Positions 1 through 11,602 of a DNA stretch of 64,000 nucleotides are shown here, in pieces. Each line of letters starts with the position of its first letter. The first letter of the stretch is position 1. The stretch is from NCBI GenBank assembly GCA_029891345.1, contig CM057000.1:128749338-128813337 (forward strand), given 5' to 3'. Made by a program: the position numbers and the translations under genes. Source of the stretch: Dryococelus australis (lineage: Eukaryota; Arthropoda; Insecta; Phasmatodea; Phasmatidae). Below the pieces are notes generated by a model. It was not told the origin of the DNA and made no database searches. It saw only the letters and a list, made by a program, of their open reading frames with translations.

Positions 1-1018
1 CAATTTAGATCCGTGATCAGCAGCCGTCGTCGACACATGTAGTTTGAAAATACGCCAACAGATAGAACTACGTTCGATTGTTTTCTTGAGAAAATTAAAA
101 CAACACTATACGCATTTGAATATTATTCAGTAATATTCGTACAACATTAATTCACTTAAAACAGATCAAACATCGCACATCTAGTTCTAACTATAATGAA
201 AAAATACGCCTACTTCCATGACGTCATATTTTACGAACCAATAGCAAAATTTGTCTCATACTTAATCTCGATCTCTCACTTCGAATCCAAGATCCACGAA
301 TCGGAGATCCAGAATCGTGAAATTTCGTTGGTGCAACACTTTTACATTGGAACCAAGATCAAACTAGATCCTGGTTCGGAACTATGATCATTCGATCTTG
401 GATCGGGCATAAGTGGCACAACTGTTGGTGGCAGACAGAGACGAGTAAGCTTTTACTGCGTTTTCGAGGAAGTACGCTTGGTTATACTTCCTGTTCTCAC
501 CGTCAGCTGGGTGCGCCCATGGAAGTCATTAGTCTATGGAATGAAGCCGAGACACGAAAGTGAAGCCGAAAATGAAAGACAAGGACGGGGCTAGTAGTGG
601 CAAAAAGGTCCGTGTTTTACATTGCTTATTATGTACCTTTTGCCACTCATAATTCGGCGGCTGTCGTAAACAATCGGTCTGCGCATGCGCAGTTGAAAGA
701 AGTCAGACGAGGCATCGGCTTCACTTGATAAACGTGGAGAAGATAGGCTGTTGCCACTCCATCATCTATTACCTCCATGGGTGCGCCGTGCCTGAACTAT
801 AATCGACATAACCAGAGGCGGTGCTACAATCGACATACCAGACACAGTCAAAGTTGAATATACCTGTATCGTCTGTCTCACAAATGAGTCCACCTTCTGA
901 CAGTTTTAGTCCTGTTTACAACCGTTTCCCCATTAATACAACGTTGTGCGTCCCTAACCCCCACCCCTCATTTCCCTTCGTCACAGAAGATGTTTACATA
1001 AACACAGTCGGTTGACCA
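1..1018. other. Unassigned AT-rich DNA
   Basis: No gene or known repeat is recognised here. The only structure seen is an imperfect inverted repeat near 594-654, where AGTGGCAAAAAGGTCC pairs with GTACCTTTTGCCACT across a loop of about 30 bases. It could be the core of a small fold-back element, but no target duplication was found. Confidence 0.5.
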
Positions 1019-1275
1019 GGGGGCGCGGGGGCTGAGCGGTTAGCACGCTCGCCTCCCACCAAGGTGAACCGAGCTCTATACCCGGCCGGGTCACCGGATT
1101 TTCGCAAGTGGGAATCGTTCCAGACGAAGCCGTTGGTCGGCTGGGCTTCTCGGGGATCTCCCGTTTCCGCCGCCCCTTCATTCCGGCGCCGCTCCATATT
1201 CAGTTCAATCACCCTCATCGGCTCTCGAAACCTCGCTGTTAAGAGCCGTCCAAATCTCTTCACTTCACTTCTCAG
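1019..1275 (+). repeat. tRNA-derived SINE (main family), copy S1
   Basis: The copy starts with a tRNA-like head whose A-box-like stretch is GGCTGAGCGGTTAGC. The B-box part (GAGCTCTATACC) is decayed. The body has the family's fixed blocks in order: CCCGGCCGGGTCAC, GGATTTTCGCAAGTGGGAAT, TCTCGGGGATCTCCCGTTT, CTCATCGGCTCTCGAAACCTC and GAGCCGTCCAAATCTC. The same blocks recur in six other copies in this window. This is a non-autonomous retroelement transcribed by RNA polymerase III and moved by a LINE in trans. The partner LINE cannot be told from this sequence. Confidence 0.85.
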
Positions 1276-2930
1276 TCGATTATCAACCTACCCAGTATGT
1301 AAATAGAAAATATTTCGCGGGGAAATTTGCTGCACGTAAGACTACTTCCGGGAATGTCTAAAATGCACCCGTTCATGAGGCAGACTGTACAGTACTGCTT
1401 GCTACAAATATGCATAGCAAGACGCGTAACCACTACCAACCCACAGCTGTGTAGCAAGTTGGCGAACTTGTAACTTACTTGTAACCAATGGAAATCCACT
1501 GTTATTACTGCACGCGTCAACATTCACTTTCACGACTGTAATTTTCCTGTCACGAAACTAAACATATATCAACGACATTTCTATATTTAAAAAACCCAGT
1601 TTTAAATGTATGGATGTGTGAAGTGAAAATCGAATGACCACCAAATTAAACATCCGATTTTACTCTTTCAGTTGTAGCACAGGATTTGTAAGGTTGGTGT
1701 ACAATTGCACTATCCCAACCTGTGTAAGGCAAGGATACGCTGATTGGTGCACGTGACCCTCTGACGTCATGATGCTGTCCCAACCTCCCGTGTCCCAAGT
1801 CAAAGTATTCAGAATACTGAACTTTTGTCCCAAGATGTGTCCTAGGATGTTAGGAAAAGAAGACGTCTTCGGATACATTCGCGCGAATTCGTGGAATGTA
1901 AGTTCTTAATGTTAACAATGAACATGCCAGGTGGGCTTTTTCAAGACAAACTTGATGAAATGCTAGTGCTGCCTGCGTTCGGTCTAGACTATTAACATGA
2001 AGGATGAAAATTTTAAAAATGTATAAAGTTCAAAGAAAATTCTTGAAAGTCAGTCTGCGAAAAAATCTAAAAATAAATAATTTACTGTCTGTATCATGAA
2101 GCTAAATAATTTCTCAAATCACCTGTCTCGCAAATATTAAATAAGAAATAAGCAAGGGATATTAAAATATTATTTCGTATCAACAAATAATTAGAGATGA
2201 TGGAAAAATGCGAAAATATTTTGGGCCAACATGTATTGTACAACACTCTAAATAGTTTATTCTTTCATGATTGGATGAACAAGGTTTTGATTCGGCTAAG
2301 TGCTTTGCAGACCAATCAGAACATTCTGCATTATGTTATCAGATTTCTCATTGGCAAAACTGTCGGATATGTGTACAGTACGTTGAATCCTAGCAAACAG
2401 TCAACTTTTCCCGCTAGAAACGATCATCTCTACAAATAATGTGTCGAATTTACTGCTATCTAATGTCAGATTCTGAAAGCTAACTTCAGAAATGGCCCTT
2501 GTAGGCCATGTCCGGACTGCGTAAATGTGGCGTCACTTGACGCCGAGATTCTGACACGTCTCCAGGTACGGCCGATTGTAGACAGGCCTTTATAATGGCA
2601 ATGGATATTAATACGAATATCGCTATGGTAGAGGTTAGTTCGGTTGTAGCCCGGCCTTAACACATTTACAACACAGATACAGTGGCTTAGCTGATATAAA
2701 GCAGATAATATTTGAGTTTACGTTGCTACATTTAATAGCGGAAAAATTAATTGTAGTGTTTTTTTCGGCAGAAGTTATTATTTCCGAAACATTTGACACA
2801 TTTCAAAATATTAAATTATTTTCGTTTTTAAGTTTTTACAGTTAACGTTACTTGGAAATATTCCAGGATAACGTCAATCCGATTCTCCATAAACAAACAA
2901 AAGAAAATCGTTGCCCGGTGAAATAAAGTC

Positions 2931-2969
<39 letters not shown>

Positions 2970-3654
2970 ATATTGGTTTTCAATTCGTTTTCAAAAAGAT
3001 TATTCATCAGTCATATTTTTGATAATTAAATGTATATTTCAGGAGTAAACTATTTTACATAAAAATCGGGCAAGTTTTCTTAAGGTGTCACTTTTTGTTT
3101 GAAACGGTCATCTTTAGAACTGGCGCATCGATAATCAATATCTTCAATGTTGGTTCACCATTTAAACTCGATTATTGCAAGCTTGGTCTTGGTAGGCTGC
3201 GCCCTTACTTTTATCACGTAACAAATGTTTCGAATTTGTATTTTTAAAAAAACTGCTTCGTTTGCAAAATTTGGGTTTGTCAAAACCAGTTGTTACCGGT
3301 GAGAAAAGCTGTCGTGATCAGTAACCCGATTTCGGACCGTCCACCGCGCTAACTGGTGCAAACGGCTGTTTGTTGACCTTGGCGTTCTATTTACGAACGG
3401 GCCATCGAGTCACACGCCCGGGCGTAGGCCGGCGATCCGCTTCGCTGATAATTCGTGTCCCGATCCCACGCTGTAATGCGACCTAGGAAGATCGATACTA
3501 ACGTGAATAATGTCATGAGGGGAGGGGGAGGAGGTTGATAGGTGGGGTGAGAAAGGCCAGAGGGAAACATTTCGCCTAGTTACTGCCCACTGAGTTCATG
3601 TGACTGTAGCATTTGGTGGCATGTCTGTTTTGGGTAGGAGAAGGATGGAGGAAG
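1276..3654. other. Intergenic DNA with one (CA)n tract
   Basis: No gene is recognised. A (CA)n microsatellite runs about 2932-2967. At 2490-2665 there are two near-copies of a terminus-like motif on the minus strand (AAGGCCGGGCTACAACCG and AAGGCCTGTCTACAATCG), suggesting a decayed DNA transposon end. Boundaries could not be set. The rest shows nothing I can name. Confidence 0.5.
2932..2967. repeat. (CA)n microsatellite
   Basis: An uninterrupted dinucleotide CA run of about 18 units. Confidence 0.95.
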
Positions 3655-3882
3655 GGAATGAGTGAGTGAGGTTTTGAGCGCCGATGAGGGTGATTAAGGT
3701 GCGGATATGCGTCGGAATAAAGGGGCGGGGGAAACCGGAGATCCCCGAGTAAACTCACCGAACAACGGCATCGTCCGGCACGATTCCCACTTGCGAATAT
3801 TCGGTGACCCGGCCGGGGATTGAACCCGGTTCGCCTTTGGTGGGATGCGAGTAGGCTAACTGCTCAGCCACCTCGGCCCCCG
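3655..3882 (-). repeat. tRNA-derived SINE (main family), copy S2
   Basis: This is a reverse-strand copy of the main SINE. Read on the minus strand, the head carries GGCTGAGCAGTTAGC, a well kept B box (GGTTCAATCCCCGGCCGG) and the GGGGATCTCCGGTTTCCCC block. The 3' part is shorter and more diverged than in S1. It lies 93 bp from a SINE of a different family on the opposite strand. Confidence 0.85.
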
Positions 3883-3974
3883 AAAGAAGAGAAGTTACGG
3901 CCCTTACACAATTGAACACTTTAACATTTGACTTTTCGTTTGCTTTCCGACATGTTGTTTCTTGTGGAACTTAT

Positions 3975-4240
3975 CGAGCGAGTTGGTACTGTGGTAACTC
4001 ACTGTACTCGCATTCGGAAGGACCCCAGGTTCGAATCCCGGTCCGGCCATCCTGATTTCGGTTTTCCATGGTTTTCTGAAATCACTCCAGGCGAATGCTG
4101 GAATGCGTCCCTAACAAAGGCCATGGCCGAATCCTTCCCAATCCTTACCCAATCCCTCTTCCATGTGCAAATTACACCGTATCTAATGACCTCGCTGTCG
4201 ACGAGACGTTAAGGCCACTTACCTACCTACCCACCTATCT
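3975..4240 (+). repeat. tRNA-derived SINE, second family
   Basis: The head contains GAGTTGGTACTGTGGTAACT and a perfect B box (GGTTCGAATCC), followed by CGGTCCGGCCATCCTGATTT. The 3' part has GACCTCGCTGTCGACGAGAC followed by GTTAAGGCC and ends in a CTAC-rich simple tail. Head and tail differ from the main family, so this is a separate SINE. I recall similar SINEs in several insect orders, from memory only. The copy appears full length. Confidence 0.8.
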
Positions 4241-4956
4241 TATGGAAATTGACACAATGGAGCTGTCAAAGTCAAGCACTCTTGACTTTACGATATCGAA
4301 AAGGTGAAATTTAAAGTCAAAATCAAGCTGCTATTTTCCCGAGAATCAAATATATGTTATGTGGAATGAATATAATTTTATTGTAGAGCGATTTCCCGCT
4401 TGGTATATTAAGTTTGTCTAAATTCAATAAATGGCAAACGAATATAACGTGAAGAGGAAATATATGATTTGATATTTTTGAATAAAGTATCGGCCTACAA
4501 GTGAGTTTTTTGTTTAAAATAAACTTTTAATATAAAATTTAAGCATATAGAAAAAAAAAAGGTACGTAAAATGCATTCCTGTATAATACGACAATGATTT
4601 ACATAACAATATACACAATTTTAGAAAGCTCGCAGAACCAATTTTCAACTGTCTGTAATTCGACTTTACAGTTGTATTGTGTATTGATGGCTTCATCAAA
4701 GGAAATAAAATGCAAAGCCAAATGCTAGCGTTTTCTATTGTGTATGATCCTTTAGGGAGTGCAAATGAAATAGTGAGGGTGTTGGCATTTGTAACTACGA
4801 CCTTTCGCCAGACAAACGGTATTGTGCGCAAGCAGCAGTGCTGATCTAACAGCCTGTTTCCTGAGACCTCGCCCGAGTGACTCGGCTCTCAGGCTGGGAT
4901 CTTCCTGGGGGGCCGACACTCAGTGGGCAGGGACTGGGACATTTTCGAGGATTCAT
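4241..4956. other. Intergenic DNA, nothing recognised
   Basis: AT-rich DNA. A 105-codon minus-strand ORF (4514-4831) has no recognisable domain and looks like chance. Confidence 0.5.
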
Positions 4957-5470
4957 TTAAGGTCAGGCTTCACCGTGCATGGACGTATAAGGAATTAAAT
5001 GCTAAATTCGGACAAAGATCTCTCGGTCATTTTTTGGGGTAGTGTTTTCAACTACAGATTTTTTTGTTAGAGACTGAACGTATATAGATTTCTAAACCAT
5101 CAAAATATAATTTTTTAAATTTAAAATGCACTTTTTCATTGTTTATAAAATGTAACAATTCTACAAACAATCAAAAAGTGCATTAAAAATAAAATAACAA
5201 ATTAATATCTAGATTTCTAAACCATCCTAGTATTATTATTTTTTATTTCAAATGGATTTTTTCATTCTTTATACAATGTAACCATTTTATAAACAATAGA
5301 ATAGTGCATTTAAGATTATAAAATTAATATTAGGACGGATTAGAAATCTAGATACGTTCAATCTTTAACAAAACATTTTTTAGTTGAAAATACTATCATA
5401 AAAAAATTACAGAGAAATTTTTGAGCATTTAATTCCATACAAACCCATGCATGGTGAAGCCTGGCCTTAG
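4957..5470. mobile_element. Fold-back MITE with nested palindromes
   Basis: The outer arms are inverted copies: GGTCAGGCTTCACCGTGCAT on the left and, read in reverse, GGCCAGGCTTCACCATGCAT on the right. Both are followed inward by a matching GAATTAAATGCT block. The flank reads TTAA on the left and TTAG on the right. The interior has two palindromic modules with AATGCAC--TTTCATT arms around a short loop, each beside a GATTTCTAAACCATC block. No coding is present. It is a non-autonomous DNA transposon; the superfamily is not certain. Confidence 0.75.
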
Positions 5471-6255
5471 CAGGACTGCAAATACAAGTGTATTTCTGTA
5501 AAGTTTGCAATCGCGTCACAGTCTATTGGCCACGCCCAGGTGAGCTCGGAGCCGGTAACAGGCGTGCAAGGAGACAAGCGCCGAATACCGTGCCACCTGG
5601 TCTGAGGTAAAACTGGCCATACGGTGGAGCAGCAGTCAATGAACGAAAATTCGAGGCACGAGAGCTCATACGTCCTTAGAGAGTCTAGCCTGCAGGGCGT
5701 TTGAAACGCGACATTTTCCTGTCGCTACCAATAGGTCCTGCCGCGTAGGGCGACCAGACGTCCTGCTTTCCGTAGGACAGTTCTCATTTTTTAAAAGCAC
5801 TGTCCTCTGAGACGAGGGAATATCAAATAAACGCGTGAAATGTCCTTTAGCCAACTGACCTGCGAAGAGTCCTGATCTGTACACGTGAACAGCCACTGAA
5901 AATTTGCATAATTTACACGTGCAGTGAGTTTTATGAACTAAGTTTACACGATATTACTTTTTATTCGAAAGAAAAATATGTTTCCAAAAAATATCAATGT
6001 TAAACTATTATATTAGTGTTGGTTAACTTACAATTAAACTAGAAAATAAATTGGCTTACGTCCAGATATTTAATGGGTGTTCTATTCGAATTTTCGATCA
6101 CAATAACTTGTGTTTCAGGACTGTCATACCTGGAAGTTAAGGCGGTTGCGTAAGCAGTATGTTAGAGTGGGTGAGGCAAAAAATTCGACGAAGTGCTAAG
6201 GGCGACGTCGAACTGCGTACGTAGAGCGGTATCGCCTTTACGAAAGTCCGTGAAC
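5471..6255. other. Intergenic DNA with a repeat shared with 25.6 kb
   Basis: The segment about 5632-5730 (GAGAGCTCATACG, GTCTAGCCTGCAGG, GAAACGCGACATTTTCCTGT) matches 25607-25980. It lacks the insertion found there and so acts as an empty-site reference. Nothing else is recognised. Confidence 0.6.
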
Positions 6256-6676
6256 TATAATCCATTCACGGCTACTTCGCATTTTTCTGAAGCCCTGCTA
6301 AAGTTCTACTTCCAGGATATTCCTCCGCCCCGTGCAAGCTAAGCTTAACTACGTCTAAAGAATTACACCAGAGGACATCACACCACTTTCCTGCGCACTC
6401 AGTTGTAATCATATTTTGAATGGGAACTATTTATTACTAGGCGCTACCAACACAGATTTTTTCTCACCGTGTTTATTATAAAAGAAATATTATAATGTAT
6501 AAATAAAATATAGGTAAAAACTCAATTTAAAGGAGAAAATCAGATACGCCTGTGTTTAGAGAGGTATAAAACTCTTGATACATGGCAAATTTAGGAACTA
6601 ACTAAATACGTAATACATGGGGTGATTTTGCAAGGGTTTGTGTTAGAACGTGTGAAGAAACCGTGAATGGACTATA
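6256..6676 (+). mobile_element. MITE family 2, full-length copy
   Basis: The ends are inverted copies: TATAATCCATTCACGGCTAC on the left and GAAACCGTGAATGGACTATA on the right, whose reverse complement is TATAGTCCATTCACGGTTTC. The interior is about 380 bp of AT-rich non-coding DNA with a TTCTGAAGCCCTGCTAAAG block near the left end. Other copies lie at 16501-17413 (minus, interrupted), 23099-23741 (interrupted) and 27799-28197 (truncated). The terminal TATA is palindromic, so the exact target duplication (TA or TATA) cannot be separated from the end. Confidence 0.85.
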
Positions 6677-8186
6677 GCAGGCAGTTGCTTCGTCGTGATC
6701 GTAGAACTTCGGGAATCTAAGCGGTGATCCTATATTAAATGATTGGACGCGACTTTGTAGCAAAGTCAGAAGAATGCCTCTGTCGTTATTTCACATGTAT
6801 CCGGTTTGCATGTTTTGAGATGCAGCAGTCTGGATAGTATTTTTTTAGCAACTTCGGACGACATGAAAATGTTTCCAACGCGCGTGCTGTCTTGGAATTA
6901 CCATTCCATCATCATCTGGAATGTGCTATTCTTTTCTCGGATAACCTTATTGGGGGCACGTTTGATAGTTTCGTCAAAAGAACGTGTATTTCAAACACGC
7001 TACCGCACATTTCAGGTGCCAGGCAGGTTGCCAAGTAGATCACGTGTATTTCAAACGTAAATCACTTTTGTTATGACAAGAGTCACGTATTAAATGATCG
7101 TGTCTCATTACTGTCGAGTTAATGTTTTCTCGGATCACAGTCGCGTTGCCGACAACAAGAATAAGATTTTAAACTGACACATGCTTAAATATTGCAAACT
7201 CAGGAACAACCAAAATACCTTTGCTTGGTTTACTTCCAAGGCTGTTAGAGAAATAATTCCGATTGTAATATACGTATGTAATAATTTAGTGTCGTGCACC
7301 TACGAATTATGCAACTTCTCCTACATGCAAGCTCGCGCTGCTTTGTTCTCCGCCAGGCGTTGTACGCCGCAACTTTGAAAAAGATTATTTCATATAAAAA
7401 TACGTTTCCGGATATGAGTGTGTAGTGGTTATGTGTTGCTATCGGTAAAAATAAACTGCGCCTGGAGTTTGGACATTCAATTCCGAACATCGCGTGCAAA
7501 GAGAAGTTCACGACTTCGCACGACCGTTGCACGCTGCACAGTAGCTGGGCTGTTCCACTTGATACTGTGTGCCATACCTGCTGGGGTCGTTGGTTTTCGA
7601 ATGGGTTAGCGAGGAGGACGTGAGAAATACGCAAGATTCGGGGAGAATGAGGCGTCGCCAGTCTCCAAAGCTTGACATTGTAAAAGGTACTCGATGTCAA
7701 CTCTTAAAATTATGAAAGCCAGAATTTCATTGGGTAAACAGTAGGGGAGAAAAACCCAATAAAAATCAAGGTCACTTACGAAATGTTAACATTAGCGACT
7801 GTGGATTGCGTAGATTCGTTGATGTTCATATAGCCAACACCCGCATTATTAGAGCATCGTATTGGTGTACTTTGACGAAAACTTTCATGTTGGCAATAAA
7901 AACCGTGACATGTTAACAATTTGCGAAACAAAATAAGAGCTCGACGCAATACCTGGAAGTGTCATCTCCCTACTTCAGTTGCTCTGTACTCGCAGACCAA
8001 GAGACAATGTCAAGCGGCAAGCGAGTTTGGTCACCTTATTTCCACAATTCCTTGATGTGGACACGAATGATAGGTTCCAATACTCGGAAATGGCACGGTG
8101 AAACTCGTTCATGAAAAAACACTTTGGTAGCTCAAATTGCATTGGTCATTCGGAAACTTGGCAAAAAATACATATAGACGCTTTAG

Positions 8187-8256
<70 letters not shown>

Positions 8257-8687
8257 ATATATGTTCAGCCATTCATTTGGTTGTCTTATCTTTCAACTAT
8301 ATATATTGTTGAGAGTAGTTTCTTTTGTGGCCCAACACAGAGGAATTGTTAACTCCAGTGAGTAATTTGTAAAATGAACAAAATTAGATTTGTTGCTCAT
8401 TCAAGTTTCGTTTACTCAACCAAACATTTTGATGGGGCAACTAAATGTATGTTTGATCCTTTACAAACAATAATGTTTTTGGCCTTTCTCTCAGTGTGAA
8501 AAATCCCACGAAGAGAAATTATGTAATTATTTGGTATTCGGCAGTTGTTGTTTCGTCTCCACCAATTGCGGTTAACACAAAAGCACTTACATATACGTCG
8601 TTTTCATTGGATAGCATGTGCATTTTATCTTGAAAACCTAACCCAAAAGTTAACACCGATTCAGTTAGATGCACTAACGCATTTGTA
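6677..8687. other. Intergenic DNA with a (TA)n tract
   Basis: No recognisable gene. A 151-codon minus-strand ORF (7245-7700) has no domain I know and was not accepted. A (TA)n microsatellite lies at about 8190-8247. Confidence 0.5.
8190..8247. repeat. (TA)n microsatellite
   Basis: About 29 TA units followed by a short CA/TA mixed tail. Reading frames here give only alternating Tyr-Ile and are not genes. Confidence 0.95.
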
Positions 8688-8691
8688 TTAA

Positions 8692-9043
8692 GGAGGATTC
8701 CCACCCGCCATCTTGAATTTATGTCATTTTCCCATACTCTGGAAATAAAGTTTTTTATCGTGTTTTTGGAACGACAGAGCACGTAGTATTGCCTAGTTCA
8801 TTGTCCGAGGTCAGTATTTCTTGATTACTGTTGATATCATCACCTTTGTAATCGTTTACAAGAAATAATCTCGCGTTTCGCCTCGACAGTTACCAGCTAA
8901 AAATTAATAAATGTAGCGAATCTGTGGCAGTTCGATAAAGTTTGGGAAGCATTTATTTGGGACATGTCGTGCGAGAAATTTTAATTCACCTTCTGAAATA
9001 GAAGTTTTGGCGATAAATCCAAGATGGTGGGTGGGAATCCATC
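8692..9043 (+). mobile_element. TTAA-flanked MITE family 3, copy M1
   Basis: Both flanks are TTAA (8688-8691 and 9044-9047). The terminal inverted repeats are about 30 bp with few mismatches: GGAGGATTCCCACCCGCC on the left and, read in reverse, GATGGATTCCCACCCACC on the right. The interior is AT-rich and non-coding. A block near the right end (GGACATGTCGTGCGAGAAAT) matches, in reverse orientation, a block near the left end of the element at 31722-32082, so the two are the same family. A TTAA target is typical of piggyBac and some other superfamilies. Confidence 0.8.
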
Positions 9044-9047
9044 TTAA

Positions 9048-11004
9048 TGATCTCTGGCTTTTTATTTTACGTGTTCTTTTTATGTTCAATTTCTCGCACA
9101 AATGATTTTGCAATTACTGGATACTGCACCTACTAAAATCAATATTGATAAAACCAGCAGAGTCATGTGCATAACCACAGCTTAAGGTCACCGCCTGACT
9201 CGCGTTTGAACTCCGTTACAGTGCGCTATTAATTCAAGTTTTTCTTCGAGATTATTAGACGTCTGTCCGATGTGTTGATTTGCGACAATAACTCGCACTT
9301 CAGTCAAGGCCTGTTGAGTGTATTCAAGACGTTATGCACATGGGAAACACCATTTCTGAGTACCCCAAAAAAAAAATTAAATTCAAAATATACGTTTCAG
9401 ATACCTACAAAACTACTCAAGGGGGTCCTGCATTGAACCTTCCTTCAGAATTTCAACCCAACCACTAAAATAATAGGGTCACCACTGAAAGACCCATACG
9501 GACACGCGGCGCGACGAGAACATTACACGCCAGTTCAGAGCCTTGCGGTTAGTGGCAATGGCGCACTTGATGCTCGTGGTTACTCCAGGTAGGCGGGGAC
9601 CCTAACCACCTGGAGAAGAAAAATATTCCTGTAATCCACATGTGATACGATGTTTAATTTTAAAAAATTAAGTCAATGTGTGTAGATATTATTTATGTAC
9701 AGAAAGAAGAAAAAAGGAACCGATAAAAATAATTTTTATATAAAATGAAATGATTACTTATAGCCATTATTGGTGAGTAATGTTTACTTTCACAGACAAT
9801 GAACAGTTGTTAATACCAATACCAAGGTCTTCAAACTCCGATTAATGATTCTTTATATTATGTACAGGATTACTGTTGAACCACCCCCTTCTATCCCCCC
9901 TTTTACCCCTTCCTGCCCAGAAACAACTTTTTTTAGGTACCCTAATACGCGTAATTATACTCGAAAACATCAAATACGCATGTATGCAAGTTTTACTTGT
10001 CGAGGAACGTAATAATTTAGTGCTATGGAAAAATAACTGAGGGAGTCAATACTGGTTTTAAAGCTGCAGGTTTAGACTGATGATGGCAGACCTACTTTCC
10101 AGTGGCTGGTTGACACGGTCGGAATACAAGAATAGCGGCACAATCCTTGGCAACGCAAGTTCAAGGATAACGTAATTAGCCAATAGGAGCAGAACATCAA
10201 ACGAGGTGACTAGTCATTAATGCAGACATCGCGCGGAAAAGGGACAACTTTTCTTCCGTCTGAAGTAAACATATTTTGGATCTTTCACCTCAGACTAACA
10301 TAGTTGTGGAAACAACAAACTAAACATTTGGGCGTGTGTATCCGGCAGATTTCGTTGGAATTTATGCGCGATTGCATAAACAAATAATCTGTTGTGTAAA
10401 CTAATTACACGTCCCGAAAGTGCATCCAGGAAATGCATTTACTGATACGAAAAAAACAGCATACTATTTGAAATGAATACTGTTTGAGCTAATCAGATCA
10501 CTACCAAAAGTAACATCGGTGTTTTCAACACAATTGGAGTTAGGCCTAGGCTACTAACTAGCTTCTACAGTGGTGCGGTGGGACGGCCTACGATGGATTT
10601 TAATGAAATAACTTGCTTCTTTAGTACACTCAACTTCACACTTTTGATAAAAGGAAATATGAACTACCTCCAGTCAACAGCAATCCAAGAGAGCCTGAAT
10701 GTTGCTTCCATTTTTGGCATCGAAGTGGACATTTTTCATAAAATTGTCTGCGATGACGTTATCAATGACTTTGGACAGACGAAAGTGCGTCGTAAACTAC
10801 TGTGGAGTAAAAAGCCATGCAAGCATGTTCTTAGAGTGCAATATTTACATAATTTAAATTTTTACAAACTGTACTATGGAAAAAAAATACAGGACCCTGA
10901 GAAAAAGAGGGAGAAAGAGGGCAAAAACTCTACCTACGGTGACAGCATTTATAAATCCGACTATGTTCGTCAACTTCCTCCGTGACATGAGAAGTCCACC
11001 TTAA
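9048..11004. other. Intergenic DNA; one unrecognised 135-codon ORF
   Basis: The plus-strand ORF at 10578-10985 encodes 135 residues with a basic, Lys-rich C-terminal third. It has no motif I recognise and no coding-like context. Nothing else stands out in this stretch. Confidence 0.4.
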
Positions 11005-11478
11005 ACTGCAAAAAAAATTAGTGTAAATTTACACATACAAATTTTTTGTAATTTTACGTTTTGTATGTGTAATTTATAAAAACAACTACAGTACGTGTAA
11101 TTTCACACAAATTTTCTTAATAATCCAGAGAGTAGGTGAAAAAAAGGTGAATCTGTGATTTTGCTTTTTTGTTAGTGATAAAATACACATTCCCGGTCGT
11201 AAAATTACAATTGCGATGTCTGAGTCAATTTACTTGCCGTGGAGAGAAAGATACGAATGTGGCAATTTATTTTCTGTTACATAGTAATAGTAATTTTACA
11301 CCATTCTATGTAAATGTAGTTGTACAAAGTATATGTTAATTCACTAATTTGTAGGCTAAATTTACTTGGACTTGGAGCAAAAAACACACTGACATATGTA
11401 GGTGTAAAATTACACTCATGTCAGTGGATACAGTACTTCCGCATATATTTAGTGTAAAATTGCACAGTTTTTTACAGT
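11005..11478. mobile_element. MITE-like element with GTGTAAATTTACAC motifs
   Basis: The left end ACTGCAAAAAAAATTAGTGT and the right end, read in reverse ACTGTAAAAAACTGTGCAAT, are imperfect inverted repeats. Both run into a TGTAAATTTACAC or GTGTAAAATTACAC type block. That short motif recurs several times through the interior. There is no coding. Target duplication is not resolved (left flank TTAA, right flank GCAA). The right end lies 124 bp before the 147-bp tandem array. Confidence 0.6.
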
Positions 11479-11602
11479 GCAATTCTCTGACAAACGCAAT
11501 AACCTTGGCCTTCCTGTTAATCCCATTGCTACCACCCTACGTGCGCGCTGAAATGAGCACGAATAGTCACCTTTCCGCAACACCCTGAGCCTTGCCGTTT
11601 CC

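Noticed and set aside
2490-2665. PIF/Harbinger-like element with GGCCGGGCTACAACC ends
   Set aside because: Two similar termini lie in the same orientation, but no inverted partner or target duplication was found.
7245-7700. 151-codon minus-strand ORF
   Set aside because: No known motif, ordinary composition and no gene structure around it; chance frames of this size are expected in 64 kb.
10578-10985. 135-codon plus-strand ORF
   Set aside because: No recognisable domain. Kept only as a note, since a decayed transposon or host exon cannot be excluded.
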